Part shown: piece by piece, positions 1 through 8,670 of the stretch
How the letters are laid out: each line of letters begins with the position of its first letter
How positions within the stretch are numbered: the stretch's first letter is position 1
DNA from: CAZQRW01 sp964596115
GTDB lineage: Bacteria > Hydrothermota > UBA3072 > B12-G15
NCBI GenBank assembly: GCA_964596115.1
Contig: CAZQRW010000001.1
Coordinates: 16,333-80,332, forward strand
Length of the DNA: 64,000 nt
Direction of reading: 5' to 3'
The notes under the pieces: generated by a model
Databases searched by the model: none
What the model saw: only the letters and a program-made list of their open reading frames with translations
What the model was told of the DNA's origin: nothing
Position numbers and translations under genes: made by a program

Positions 1-283
1 TAATTCCATCAATTGAGATATTCTTGATTTTCCGTTTTACAATAGTCGGAAGATAATGAGCAGAAAAATTATCAATAAAAATGTTATCTCCAATTTTTAG
101 TTCTTTTATGTTAAGTTCTGAAAATATATTCCAATGCAGTTCACCTATAGAACTTTTTGCTGGCAATTTTGATAGAATAAAGGATGTTAGATTTCTTTCT
201 ATTTTTCTATGGATTTTGGGGTAGAATAATGTAATTGAAATAATAAAGCCTAAAAAAACAAGTAAAAGTATAAGTCTTCTCAT
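1..283 (-). CDS. TamB/AsmA-like protein, N-terminal part only (runs off the left edge)
   Basis: The reading frame starts with ATG and stays open to the window edge, giving about 94 residues. It begins with MRRLILLLVFLGFIISIT, a basic start and one hydrophobic helix that acts as signal anchor. A segment follows that alternates short beta-type stretches (IGELHWNIF, ELNIKELKIGDNIFI, KIKNISIDGI). This pattern of 'core geometry, own position, inner function' is what the N-termini of TamB, AsmA and related lipid-transport or outer-membrane-assembly proteins look like. The family call is inference from a fragment. The ATG overlaps the stop of the upstream Roadblock gene by one base (TAATG), so it is the last visible gene of the chemosensory operon and probably translationally coupled. 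Confidence 0.5.
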   Translation of the reverse strand, partial: MRRLILLLVFLGFIISITLFYPKIHRKIERNLTSFILSKLPAKSSIGELHWNIFSELNIKELKIGDNIFIDNFSAHYLPTIVKRKIKNISIDGI

Positions 284-762
284 TATTCCTGAAGAAGTCT
301 CCCTATAAATTCATAAATCTTTTTTTCGTCTCCTTCTTCACTATGGGTTACTCCTTTAACAGGTTTTGAAGCATTTTGAAGAATTCGATTAATTTGTTTT
401 GAGACATGTTTTGATTCAGCTTTTACAACACCCAGTAGAATATTTTTTTTGAACAAAGAAGCAAATACCAATTCCTTGGTAACCTGCAAATAGTGTATAT
501 TCCAGGTCGTGCCTTCAATAAAAAACTCTTTCATTTTTTCTTTAAGTAGTGAAGCCAATTTTTGAGAAGAGTTAAAAACACTCGAAATCAAGGCTGCAAT
601 TGACAGCACTTTCAATCCACTTGTAAAACCATTTTCGCTTACAAGTTGTCCACTCTTTGAGATCAACAATACGCATCTAACACCTGTATTACTGACATAT
701 TCCTTTAAAATCGAGTTAATATTTTCTGAAACTTTTTTTGAGAGTATTATCTCTTCCGCCAC
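283..762 (-). CDS. Roadblock/LC7 domain protein (third of three)
   Basis: This 159-residue soluble protein has the Roadblock/LC7 layout: an N-terminal helix, a strand pair around VRCVLLISKSGQLVSENGF, a long central helix (LKVLSIAALISSVFNSSQKLASLL), then strands with the typical turn (LVFASLFKKNILLGVV). In bacteria such proteins, like MglB, dimerise and regulate MglA-type Ras-like GTPases or act as scaffolds. An extra C-terminal helix (EKKIYEFIGRLLQE) follows a charged linker. It overlaps both neighbours by one base, so it is co-translated with the other Roadblock genes. No partner GTPase gene is visible; it may lie beyond the left edge. The fold call is good, but the partner is unknown. Confidence 0.7.
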   Translation of the reverse strand: MAEEIILSKKVSENINSILKEYVSNTGVRCVLLISKSGQLVSENGFTSGLKVLSIAALISSVFNSSQKLASLLKEKMKEFFIEGTTWNIHYLQVTKELVFASLFKKNILLGVVKAESKHVSKQINRILQNASKPVKGVTHSEEGDEKKIYEFIGRLLQE

Positions 763-1094
763 TATAAGATACCCTCAAGTATTTTGGCTCCTTCCTTCAT
801 CTTTATTTTTACATCGCCAATGTTGACATCTGAAGATGTAACAACGCCAACGATAAAGTTTTCTTTTGTCACCATTAATGCAAATCCACTTGAGCCCTTT
901 ATTGTTGTTAGCACATTTTTCTTTATTTCAATTTTATTGATTACATCTTTTGCAATTTTCGCTATTAAGGCAGAGAGCAACTCTTCATCCATATCAGTTT
1001 TAGACAATGATTTTATTACTATTCCATCGTAAGATATAATTGAACAACTATAAACACCGGGAATAGATATAATTTCTTCAATTACTTCATCCAT
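762..1094 (-). CDS. Roadblock/LC7 domain protein (second of three)
   Basis: At 110 residues this is a minimal single Roadblock/LC7 domain. It opens with an amphipathic helix and the family-typical IPGVYSCSIISYDGIVIKSL, followed by a helix (ELLSALIAKIAKDVINKI), a strand pair ending in GSSGFALMVTKENFIVGVV, and a C-terminal helix. This matches MglB-like dimerisation modules that bind small GTPases. It starts directly after the stop of the TPR-Roadblock gene and overlaps the next gene by one base. Three different Roadblock domains in tandem suggest that they form hetero-oligomers. No catalytic residues are expected in this family. Confidence 0.8.
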   Translation of the reverse strand: MDEVIEEIISIPGVYSCSIISYDGIVIKSLSKTDMDEELLSALIAKIAKDVINKIEIKKNVLTTIKGSSGFALMVTKENFIVGVVTSSDVNIGDVKIKMKEGAKILEGIL

Positions 1095-1889
1095 TTATAC
1101 CCCCAGGCTCTCTTTTAAACGCATAAGTGTTTTTTTTGCTTCTAATAAAACGATCCCTTGCTGGATATTTTTTCCAGTAAGGATAGTTAAAACTAAAGGT
1201 GGAGAAGCGAGTACAAAGATTTTACCTTTTGGAAGTTCAAAAATGAGATATTCTAGATCCCCCAGATTTATCTTTTTGATTGTTTCCATTGTTTCTAATA
1301 GGATTGATGAAATAAGGGCACCTGTGCTTTCGGTATCTATTGGGACTTTAACTACCTGTGAAATTAATAAACCCGAGTCATCCGAGAGAATTGTTCCGAG
1401 AATTTCTTCTATTGAAAATAATGGATTTAAGATCATCTTGATGGGGTCAGCTTCCTTTTCTGTCAATACTTTTTGCCCTTTTTTAATGGCTTCTTCGGTT
1501 GCTTCTTTTTCTTCTTCGTGTCTTTCCTCTAATGGGGGAGTTTCTTTTGCTTTAATTTGCTGAGTTTCTGTAGATAGTTTTTCGGCAATATTAGAGCTTG
1601 TTTCGCCTTGTTCTTTGAATACCTTCTCTTTTATAGTAAGTAGAAGTTTATTTTCTGGATCAATTCTAAGTGCCTTACTAAGGTGTGATTTCGCCATATT
1701 TATATTCCCTTTGAGAAGGTATGACTCTATTAATTTTTGATAGGCAGGAATATAAGAAGGGTTATTTTCTATTGCAGATTTAAGTAGCTCAACAGCTTGA
1801 TCAACAAGACCGCTCTGCAAATAAAGGTCAGCAAGAGATGTTAATACAGCAAGAGAACCAGGGGCATTTTTTAAACCATTTTCATCCAA
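1095..1889 (-). CDS. TPR-Roadblock/LC7 fusion protein (first of three Roadblock genes)
   Basis: This 264-residue protein has two or three TPR units at residues 10-75 (LADLYLQSGLVDQAVELLKSAI, then YQKLIESYLLKGNINMAKSHL). A charged low-complexity linker at about 85-150 is rich in Glu and Lys. A Roadblock/LC7 domain occupies about 155-264 (ILSDDSGLLISQVVKV, then GKIFVLASPPLVLTIL). The TPR part probably docks on another operon product and the Roadblock part on its two small paralogues. The start overlaps the end of the DUF4388 gene by eight bases. An N-terminal methionine and no signal sequence indicate a cytosolic protein. Confidence 0.75.
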   Translation of the reverse strand: MDENGLKNAPGSLAVLTSLADLYLQSGLVDQAVELLKSAIENNPSYIPAYQKLIESYLLKGNINMAKSHLSKALRIDPENKLLLTIKEKVFKEQGETSSNIAEKLSTETQQIKAKETPPLEERHEEEKEATEEAIKKGQKVLTEKEADPIKMILNPLFSIEEILGTILSDDSGLLISQVVKVPIDTESTGALISSILLETMETIKKINLGDLEYLIFELPKGKIFVLASPPLVLTILTGKNIQQGIVLLEAKKTLMRLKESLGV

Positions 1890-2877
1890 TGTTTACCTCC
1901 CTTTTAATAAGTCGTTTCGAAAGTTCCTTTAATATATTTAATATTTCTCTGATTTCAGCCTTGATTTTTTCATCCTTCGAAATTGCTATAAAATTATTCC
2001 AGATAGAGATCGCATTATAGAAATTACCTGACATAGTATAGAAGAAGCCAAGATTATACAGAATAGTTGGATCCATTGGGTGATCTTCCAATAATTTAGA
2101 AAGATATTCTATACCTTCAGCATATTTGTTTTCTTTCCATAGAGTGTTAATCTCAGGTAATATATTATTTTCTGACTCTTGATGTTTTTCAGTTATTTGT
2201 TTTCTTTTTTCCTCTTTCTTTTTAACAACGATTCCTGACATTAACAAACCGTATAGAATTTTTACTGTAGTGAATTCATCTCCTGTAAGGTTAATTATAT
2301 CTTTAACAGTGCGATTACCATCTATATATGACATAATTCTCCATTCTTGAGGTTCAAGATGAATATAGGGTTTTTTTTCTATCTCCTTTGAAAGACTCAA
2401 TCTATTTTCAGGGGATATCGCCTCTTCCATTCTTGTAATTTCATCCAGTCTTCTTGCCCCTTCCATTATTAGATTTTCTGCTTTTAGGCCAAGATTAATT
2501 CTTCCAGGAATCTCGAAGTCAGTTTCAACAAAAGAAAAATAGCCATCGCTCAGTTTTAGTAACTCATAGACCTTATTAACAACGATATTTTTAAGAAAAT
2601 CTTTTACTTCCCGTGGAAGAATCCTTTTGTCCGAGAGAACAAAAGAGATGAGATTTTTTTTGCCTACTTCGTTCTCTTTAATTATATCTCTCTTTATAAA
2701 TTCTTGTCTTATTGTATTATCCACATCCATATAAGAGAGATTTCCATTTTTAAAATAGAGTTTGTACTCTTTTTGGGAGTTATCTATAACTTTTAGTATT
2801 CCAGTTTTTTTTGCAAATGAAATTAGCTGGAATAACTCAAAAAGGCTAAGTTCTTTTATCGGTCCCTCAATAGCCAT
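1882..2877 (-). CDS. DUF4388 (PatA N-terminal-like) protein with winged-helix-like and TPR segments
   Basis: Residues 1-105 look like DUF4388 (MAIEGPIKELSLFELFQLISFAKKTGILKV, with YKLYFKNGNLSYMDV). This domain is found in cyanobacterial PatA and in many regulators that sit with two-component or gliding-motility genes. Residues 175-225 form a small winged-helix-like unit (EWRIMSYIDGNRTVKDII). Two TPR-type repeats lie at about 245-320 and end in a lysine-rich tail. The protein is cytosolic and has no output domain, so it is probably an adaptor between the Che proteins and the Roadblock proteins. It overlaps the upstream TPR gene by one base. The domain call is fairly sure; the role is inference. 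Confidence 0.7.
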   Translation of the reverse strand: MAIEGPIKELSLFELFQLISFAKKTGILKVIDNSQKEYKLYFKNGNLSYMDVDNTIRQEFIKRDIIKENEVGKKNLISFVLSDKRILPREVKDFLKNIVVNKVYELLKLSDGYFSFVETDFEIPGRINLGLKAENLIMEGARRLDEITRMEEAISPENRLSLSKEIEKKPYIHLEPQEWRIMSYIDGNRTVKDIINLTGDEFTTVKILYGLLMSGIVVKKKEEKRKQITEKHQESENNILPEINTLWKENKYAEGIEYLSKLLEDHPMDPTILYNLGFFYTMSGNFYNAISIWNNFIAISKDEKIKAEIREILNILKELSKRLIKREVNIG

Positions 2878-5507
2878 TAGGTTTCTCCTATTACCCTAAG
2901 TAATTTCTTTGCAGCATTGATTGCTTCTTTTGCTTCCCTTGCAGCCTTGGAATCGGGCCATTTACTAATAATAGTATTCCATACCTCAATGGAATTTTGA
3001 AATTGGCCTAATTTTGTTAAAAGTTTAGCGAGAAGACGATAGGCAGTTTCATTTTCTTCGTCTATGCTTATTGCTTTCATATATGATCTTATTGCCTCTT
3101 TCCCCTTGCCAGTTTTGCTGTTAAGCATACCCTCAAGAACATATATTTCGCTGTCGCCGTATACCTTTTCTTCTAAATTAGTTAAGAGTTTGATTGCATT
3201 TTCATACTCACCAAGTGCATAATGGATTTTTACAAGAAGTTTCATTGCCTTTGGGTAGTCAGGCATTAATTTTAATGATTCAAGAAGGAAAGATTTACTA
3301 TCAAGGTAATTTTCTTCCTTTGATAGTATTTCTCCCATTAGATAAAATGCTTCAGCATCTTTTTTTGAATTGATTGCCTCTTTTAAATAGTCCTTTGCAG
3401 AGTTGTATGCCCCTTTTTTAATTAGAAGTTTTGCAAGTTTTTTGAGGGTGTCGGATGTTTTATCATAGTTAAGGAGTTTTTTTAAGGTTTTTATTGCACC
3501 GTTAATTTCACCTACCCTCTCTTGGAGGTTCGCAAGTAATTTATAGCCCTCTATATCATCTGGTGTTTTCTCTATTATTTTTTGGACAGTCGTTTTTGCT
3601 TCAAGGGTATTTTCTTGATCTATGTATAACCTTGCAAGTTCTTTTAGTGATTCAACATTATCTGGATCTATTCTCTTGAGGATATCTTTGGCTTCCCCAT
3701 ATAGGCCTTTTATTCTATATATTCTAGCCAGCATTAATGAAGACTTTGTATCTTCGGGGATTACCCTAATGATTTCTTGTAGTTTTTCCACTGCAGTATC
3801 ATAATTTTTTGCATTGTAAGCCTCTTCAGCAAGTCTATAATTTTCTTCTATATCGATTTTTGGCTCTTCCTCAGTAAATATTTCGTTAAATAGACTTTCT
3901 TCGCTTTCAGCGGGTGTACCGGATTCCCGCATTTCCATTTCCTGGGTTAATTCTCTTGATATAAGTATATCAAGCTTTTCGGAAAAGATATCTATTCCCA
4001 ATTTGAACCTATTACTTGTATAATAAGGGTTAATCTCAAGTGCTTTTTTAGTTGCTTCAAGGGCTTTATCATATTTACCTATACGTGAAAGGGCAAATCC
4101 AAGGTTATAGTGCGCCTCAGCAAATTGTGGATCCCTGCTTATAGCTTCTTTAAAGTTGAAAATGGCCTCATCAAACCTTCCTTCGTTCAAATAAATTAAA
4201 CCTACATAATTATATGCAAGAGGATAGTCCTCCCTCATTTCAATCACTTTCTTGAAGAGTTTTTCTGCCTCTTCAGACTCTCCTTCCTGCATTTTAACAA
4301 GCCCAAGATTAATATACGCATCAGAGTATTCAGGTGTTATTTCTATTGACCTCTTGAAATTCTTTATTGCCTCCTCTTTTTTCCCAAGATGATAATAAAC
4401 TATACCAATATTATTATAAGCAATAGCATAGCCAGGATCAATTTCAATTGCCTTCTTATACCAGGAAAGTGCCTCCTGCAGTTTGCCAAGTCTATGGCAA
4501 GCCACACCTATATCGTTTGGAATCTTCGGAGAATGAGGGTCAGATTTCATTGCCTCAGTATATTCTGCTATTGCCTTATTATTTTCATTCTTCAGTAAAT
4601 ATATTTCGCCCATTTGTTTCTTTACCAGTATATTTCCAGGTTCAATTTCTAATGATTTTTCAAATTCTCTTAGAGCCTCACTGAATAATCCTTTATTACG
4701 AAAAGCAATACCTAAGGAATAATGGGAAAGGAAGGGATTTTTACTTACTTTTTTTTGTTGCACATCGATGAACTCCTTGTATCCTTTCTGTTTGTAAAAA
4801 TCAATTCCAAGGTTTGCCTGGGTCTTTGCATAGATAGGATTTAACTTTATAGCAAGTTTGGTCTCCTTTTTTGCCTTTTCAATATCACCTTTTTCACCAT
4901 AGACAAAAGCAAGAAGAAAATGACATTCTGCACAATCAGGGTTAATCTTAATGGATTTTCGAAACTCGCTGATCGCTCTATTGAGTATTCCTAAATTATA
5001 GTAGACTTCCCCCAGATGCTTGTGTATTTCAAAATTATTTTTATCAATATTTAACGCCCTTCTGAATACTTCAACAGCTTCATCATATAAGCCGATTGCC
5101 TTGAGTGATATACCAAGATTTTTCAGTGTTTCAACATCTCCTGGAATTTTTGATAGATAGCCTTTAAAGTATTGGATAGATTTAAAATATTCACCTGAAT
5201 TTTTATATGCCTCTGCAATTTCTTTAAAAAGGTAATAGTTCTCTGGTTCATCTTTCAATTTTTTTTCGAGTTTTTGTATTGTTTTATCATAATAACCACT
5301 ATTCTTTAGCACATATTCCAGATTGTTTTTTGCAAGGGTGAAATGAGGATCGATCTGAAGGGCTTTTTTTAATTCTTCAATAGCCTCATCATATAGCCCC
5401 TTATTAAAGTAAACCACTGCAAGGTTGTTGTGGGCACCAGGATCATCTTGGTTTATTTTTTTTGCAAAGAGTTTCAGTATCTGCTTTTCTTCATCGCTTA
5501 TTGGCAT
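2877..5507 (-). CDS. Giant TPR-repeat protein of the chemosensory operon
   Basis: This 876-residue protein is built almost wholly of tetratricopeptide repeats, roughly 20 copies of the 34-residue unit, with repeat signatures such as AYNNIGIVYYHLGKKEEAIKN. The array is split by a non-repeat acidic hinge at about residues 515-555 (ESGTPAESEESLFNEIF), giving an N-terminal solenoid of about 14 repeats and a C-terminal one of about 7. No signal peptide or membrane segment is visible, so it should be cytosolic. It lies one base after the cheC-like gene and overlaps the DUF4388 gene. A scaffold role that brings CheA-side and Roadblock-side proteins together is plausible but not shown. Confidence 0.75.
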   Translation of the reverse strand: MPISDEEKQILKLFAKKINQDDPGAHNNLAVVYFNKGLYDEAIEELKKALQIDPHFTLAKNNLEYVLKNSGYYDKTIQKLEKKLKDEPENYYLFKEIAEAYKNSGEYFKSIQYFKGYLSKIPGDVETLKNLGISLKAIGLYDEAVEVFRRALNIDKNNFEIHKHLGEVYYNLGILNRAISEFRKSIKINPDCAECHFLLAFVYGEKGDIEKAKKETKLAIKLNPIYAKTQANLGIDFYKQKGYKEFIDVQQKKVSKNPFLSHYSLGIAFRNKGLFSEALREFEKSLEIEPGNILVKKQMGEIYLLKNENNKAIAEYTEAMKSDPHSPKIPNDIGVACHRLGKLQEALSWYKKAIEIDPGYAIAYNNIGIVYYHLGKKEEAIKNFKRSIEITPEYSDAYINLGLVKMQEGESEEAEKLFKKVIEMREDYPLAYNYVGLIYLNEGRFDEAIFNFKEAISRDPQFAEAHYNLGFALSRIGKYDKALEATKKALEINPYYTSNRFKLGIDIFSEKLDILISRELTQEMEMRESGTPAESEESLFNEIFTEEEPKIDIEENYRLAEEAYNAKNYDTAVEKLQEIIRVIPEDTKSSLMLARIYRIKGLYGEAKDILKRIDPDNVESLKELARLYIDQENTLEAKTTVQKIIEKTPDDIEGYKLLANLQERVGEINGAIKTLKKLLNYDKTSDTLKKLAKLLIKKGAYNSAKDYLKEAINSKKDAEAFYLMGEILSKEENYLDSKSFLLESLKLMPDYPKAMKLLVKIHYALGEYENAIKLLTNLEEKVYGDSEIYVLEGMLNSKTGKGKEAIRSYMKAISIDEENETAYRLLAKLLTKLGQFQNSIEVWNTIISKWPDSKAAREAKEAINAAKKLLRVIGET

Positions 5508-5508
5508 A

Positions 5509-6126
5509 TTATATAAGCCCCATATTTTTTAGCATTGTCTCTAATCCATTTTTATCTGGGATCATTAGGAGAAACCCGTCCAGTTTCAAATCTTCTTTAG
5601 TAAAATAGAAATTTGTTTCTACACAGAATCCATATTCTCTCCCATCAGCAAATTCGAGATAGGCAGAAGAAGTAATAGCTCCTACATCATCAAGAACAAA
5701 GGAAGGAACGGATGGCAATACCATAATCTTCAGAAATTCAGAAATTGCACCAAGGTAAGAACTTGTAATAATATTAGCGACTTCTTTTATTGAGGATATT
5801 TCCATTTCTCCAAATGTCTTTGTCTCACCAGGCTTTTTATTAAGGAGAACATCAATTATTAATCTCGCATTTTTTTCTGGAAATATGAGTAAATTTCTAC
5901 CAGTAATGTCACCAAAGAAATTCGTCAGCGTTGCCGCAACGATTGGTGGTTTTTCACCAAGAATATAAGCAAACTCTTCGATCTTTAAAATTTTGACTTC
6001 GGGAACTTTTATAAAGACGTTTTTACCTATCATCTGAGAAAGAGCAGTTGCAGCGTGTCCACTCCCAATGGTTACGGCTTCTTTAATTCCATCAAGATGA
6101 TAATACTCTAACTCATTTAGTTCCAA
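5509..6126 (-). CDS. cheC: CheC-family CheY-P phosphatase, first active site degenerate
   Basis: CheC dephosphorylates CheY-P using two pseudo-symmetric E-x-x-N helices. This 205-residue protein has the full fold, with IGSGHAATALSQM near the start and the second helix EVANIITSSYLGAISEF. The second site keeps Glu115 and Asn118. In the first site Glu16 is kept, but the Asn expected four positions along the EIGNIGAGHAAT consensus is Thr19, so one of the two sites is probably dead. No cheD partner is seen. Thirteen bases separate it from cheA upstream. Its likely role is to clear the signal from the neighbouring CheY. FliY or CheX are less likely because there is no FliN-like domain. Confidence 0.8.
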   Translation of the reverse strand: MELNELEYYHLDGIKEAVTIGSGHAATALSQMIGKNVFIKVPEVKILKIEEFAYILGEKPPIVAATLTNFFGDITGRNLLIFPEKNARLIIDVLLNKKPGETKTFGEMEISSIKEVANIITSSYLGAISEFLKIMVLPSVPSFVLDDVGAITSSAYLEFADGREYGFCVETNFYFTKEDLKLDGFLLMIPDKNGLETMLKNMGLI

Positions 6127-6139
6127 TTTTTCCCCCTTT

Positions 6140-7888
6140 CTATACCAGATTTGGAACGTCTAAAATCATACAAGGTTTGCCATCACCTAATATTGTGACC
6201 CCTGTATACTCTTTTATTCTTCTTAATATAAACGGTACAGGTTTTACCACAATATCTGAAGATCCTATTAATTTGTCAACAACCAACACTAAATTTTTCC
6301 CTTCAAGATTTATTATTAATGATTGGTAAGAGTCTTTCTTTATACCATTTTCTTCACCGAATAGCTTACTTAAAAAGTAAACAGGTAAGACTTTTTTTCT
6401 TAGAATGAAAACAGGTTTATTATGTATATAAGAAATTGCATCTCCAGAAAAATTTGCTGTTTCCTCTAAAAATGTCATAGGAATTGCGAAAAGATCCTTA
6501 CCTGATTGAACAATATACGCCTTAATTATTGCCATAGTAAGAGGAATTCTAGTAATTACTGTGGTCCCAATGCCTTTTTTAGAAGAAAGTTCTACTGTCC
6601 CTCCAATCTTTCTGATGGTATTTTTTACGACATCCAGCCCAACCCCTCTTCCTGAAACCTTACTTACATCTTCCCTGGTAGAAAAACCGGGTAGAAATAG
6701 AAATGAAAAGGCCTTAGCCTGCGGAATATCCTCCCTTTCAGAATTTTTTATTATTCCTATTTTGACCGCTTTGTCAAGAATACTATCAGTATCTATCCCG
6801 CGACCATCATCAATGATTGATATTTTTATATATCCCTTTTCCCTTTCTGCCTTCAATTGTAATTTTCCAGCGGGTGATTTACCTTGTTTTTTTCTTTCTT
6901 CAGGAGACTCAATACCATGATCTATGGAATTCCTCAAGATATGTATCATTGGATCCGATATACTTTCAATTAAAGATCGATCAAGTTCTATATCTCCTCC
7001 AATTATTTCAAAGTGAACTTGCTTTTTTAAATTTTCCGCAAGATCTCGAACGTATCTGGGGAGTCTATCAAAGAGGGTAGAAAGAGGTACCATTCTGATC
7101 TTCATTATAACATCCTTGAGTTGAGTAATATTTTTCGAGTGATTTTCTATTGCATCTTGAAGCGCTTCATTCCTATATTCAACTGCTAAGTTATAGATTC
7201 GTTCTTTAGAGATAATCGATTCAGAAATAATATTTTGTAATTTGTCCAATTCTTCAACCTCAACTCTTATTTCTTTTAGTTTTTTGGATGTAAGCGTTTC
7301 CTCCTCTTTAGGGGTTACATCTGAAAGGATCTCCACATCCGATATATTTGATAATATTTCTTTGGCTAAATTTACATCCTCAACTATGATGGAATATTCA
7401 AAGTAATCGTCAGTTTTGCTTTTTAGATCGGCTATAGATGGAGATGATGAGTTCAATTTTGTTTTTTTTGAAATTAGATTGAGTATTACCATTCCTCTTG
7501 CATTAGGCATCGGTGTAGTATTTTTCAACCTGAATTTAATTTCTTGGGTACTTTTTACTGATTCATTTTTGCTTATTAGTGCAATTTCTTTTTCTATTAT
7601 ATCTACACCTTGTAGTATCTTATTTACAATGTTTCTTTCAGGGGTTATTTTACCTTCTTTAATTTTATATAAAATATTTTCGAGGGAGTGAGCAGTATCA
7701 ACCATCTTTTTATAACCCATACTGGCCGCCATTCCTTTTATTGTATGAAAAATTCTAAACAACTCTTCAATAATTTGAGGCGAATGTGATTTTTTCTCCA
7801 GAGAGATGGCATAATTGTTAAGCTTCTCAATATATGAGCTAACCTCGCTGATGAATAATTTTTTGTAAGAATCTAAGGAATCCTTCAT
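6140..7888 (-). CDS. cheA: Chemotaxis histidine kinase CheA
   Basis: This 582-residue kinase has the CheA domain order. P1 (HPt) spans residues 1-110 with the phospho-accepting His48 in FRIFHTIKGMAASMG. A P2-like linker region is at about 130-200, and a P3 dimerisation helix pair at about 205-275. The P4 ATPase at about 275-450 has the N box HILRNSIDHGIESP, G1 DDGRGID and G2 GRGVGLDVV. The CheW-like P5 runs from about 450 to 582. Kinase residues look intact. It is a little shorter than enteric CheA (654). It sits one base after cheY and should phosphorylate it, with activity set by the MCP-like protein through CheW. Confidence 0.95.
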   Translation of the reverse strand: MKDSLDSYKKLFISEVSSYIEKLNNYAISLEKKSHSPQIIEELFRIFHTIKGMAASMGYKKMVDTAHSLENILYKIKEGKITPERNIVNKILQGVDIIEKEIALISKNESVKSTQEIKFRLKNTTPMPNARGMVILNLISKKTKLNSSSPSIADLKSKTDDYFEYSIIVEDVNLAKEILSNISDVEILSDVTPKEEETLTSKKLKEIRVEVEELDKLQNIISESIISKERIYNLAVEYRNEALQDAIENHSKNITQLKDVIMKIRMVPLSTLFDRLPRYVRDLAENLKKQVHFEIIGGDIELDRSLIESISDPMIHILRNSIDHGIESPEERKKQGKSPAGKLQLKAEREKGYIKISIIDDGRGIDTDSILDKAVKIGIIKNSEREDIPQAKAFSFLFLPGFSTREDVSKVSGRGVGLDVVKNTIRKIGGTVELSSKKGIGTTVITRIPLTMAIIKAYIVQSGKDLFAIPMTFLEETANFSGDAISYIHNKPVFILRKKVLPVYFLSKLFGEENGIKKDSYQSLIINLEGKNLVLVVDKLIGSSDIVVKPVPFILRRIKEYTGVTILGDGKPCMILDVPNLV

Positions 7889-7889
7889 A

Positions 7890-8255
7890 TTATAATTTCA
7901 ACACCCTCTGCACTGCTTCCAATACCCTTGAGGGTTGGAAAGGTTTTACCACATAATCTTTTGCACCTGCCTGAATAGCTTCTATGACTAAAGTCTGATG
8001 TCCCATCGCACTGACCATTATTATTTTCGCATTTGGATCTATTTTTATAATCTCTTTTACAGCGTCAATTCCACTCATATCCGGCATAATTATGTCCATT
8101 GTAATAAGATCAGGTTTATACTCTTTAAATTTTTCTACAGCATCCTGTCCATCCTCTGCTTCAGCAACAATTTCATATCCCTCTTTTTTAAGTATATCAC
8201 TTAACATTTTTCTCATAAACATTGCATCATCTACAATTAGTACCTTAGCAGCCAT
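7890..8255 (-). CDS. cheY: Single-domain response regulator CheY
   Basis: This 121-residue receiver domain has all phosphorylation residues: acidic pair Asp9-Asp10 (LIVDDAMFMRKML), phospho-acceptor Asp54 (ITMDIIMPDMSG), the Ser/Thr switch Ser82 (MVSAMG) and Lys104 (YVVKPF). No output domain is attached, so it acts by binding a partner. In flagellated bacteria the partner is FliM. No flagellar gene is visible here, so the Roadblock/TPR proteins of the same operon are candidate targets (inference). It starts immediately after the cheW stop. A GGAGG-like site lies just before the ATG, inside the end of cheW. Confidence 0.95.
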   Translation of the reverse strand: MAAKVLIVDDAMFMRKMLSDILKKEGYEIVAEAEDGQDAVEKFKEYKPDLITMDIIMPDMSGIDAVKEIIKIDPNAKIIMVSAMGHQTLVIEAIQAGAKDYVVKPFQPSRVLEAVQRVLKL

Positions 8256-8669
8256 TTATCCTCCTTTATCTATTAATTTTCTTGTATTTATTATAAGATA
8301 GGTCTTTTTGTCTACTTTTGCAATGCCTTTCAAATATTCTACATTTGTTAGTTCTTTCATAGAGGCCCTGGACGTTTTGATTTTTTTCTCTGGAATATCT
8401 TCTATCCCTATTATTTCTTTTACAAGCAAACCTATTGGTCCTTCTTCTGACTCCAAAATTAATGCAAGGCTATATTCGTCGTTCTTTAAGTTAAATCTTT
8501 TTGCGAGATTGAACAAAGGAATAATTTCGCCTCTTATGTTTGTCAATCCTTCAACATAGGATGGTGCCAGAGGAACATGCACAATTTTGAAATCTTCAAC
8601 AATCTCCTTGACTTTTTTTAATTCTACACCAAAGCTTTCCCTGTTAAGTGAAAAAATTAATATTTCCAT
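8256..8669 (-). CDS. cheW: CheW coupling protein
   Basis: CheW links receptor tips to CheA P5. This 137-residue protein consists of one CheW domain with the usual landmarks: the first strand ILIFSLNRESFGVELKKVKEIV, the middle VEGLTNIRGEIIPLFNL containing the conserved NIRG turn, and ESEEGPIGLLVKEIIGI. It begins two bases after the stop of the MCP-solute-binding fusion and abuts cheY. The length is close to the normal 140-170. It is cytosolic and should bridge the soluble MCP hairpins to CheA. Confidence 0.93.
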   Translation of the reverse strand: MEILIFSLNRESFGVELKKVKEIVEDFKIVHVPLAPSYVEGLTNIRGEIIPLFNLAKRFNLKNDEYSLALILESEEGPIGLLVKEIIGIEDIPEKKIKTSRASMKELTNVEYLKGIAKVDKKTYLIINTRKLIDKGG

Positions 8670-8670
8670 T

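Noticed and set aside
4389..4684. Small plus-strand frames opposite the TPR gene
   Set aside because: Shadows of the repeat coding on the other strand; no family features or start signals.
2877..5507. Repeat array of CRISPR or satellite type
   Set aside because: The periodicity of about 102 bases is protein-level (34-residue TPR units) with variable DNA sequence and no spacers.
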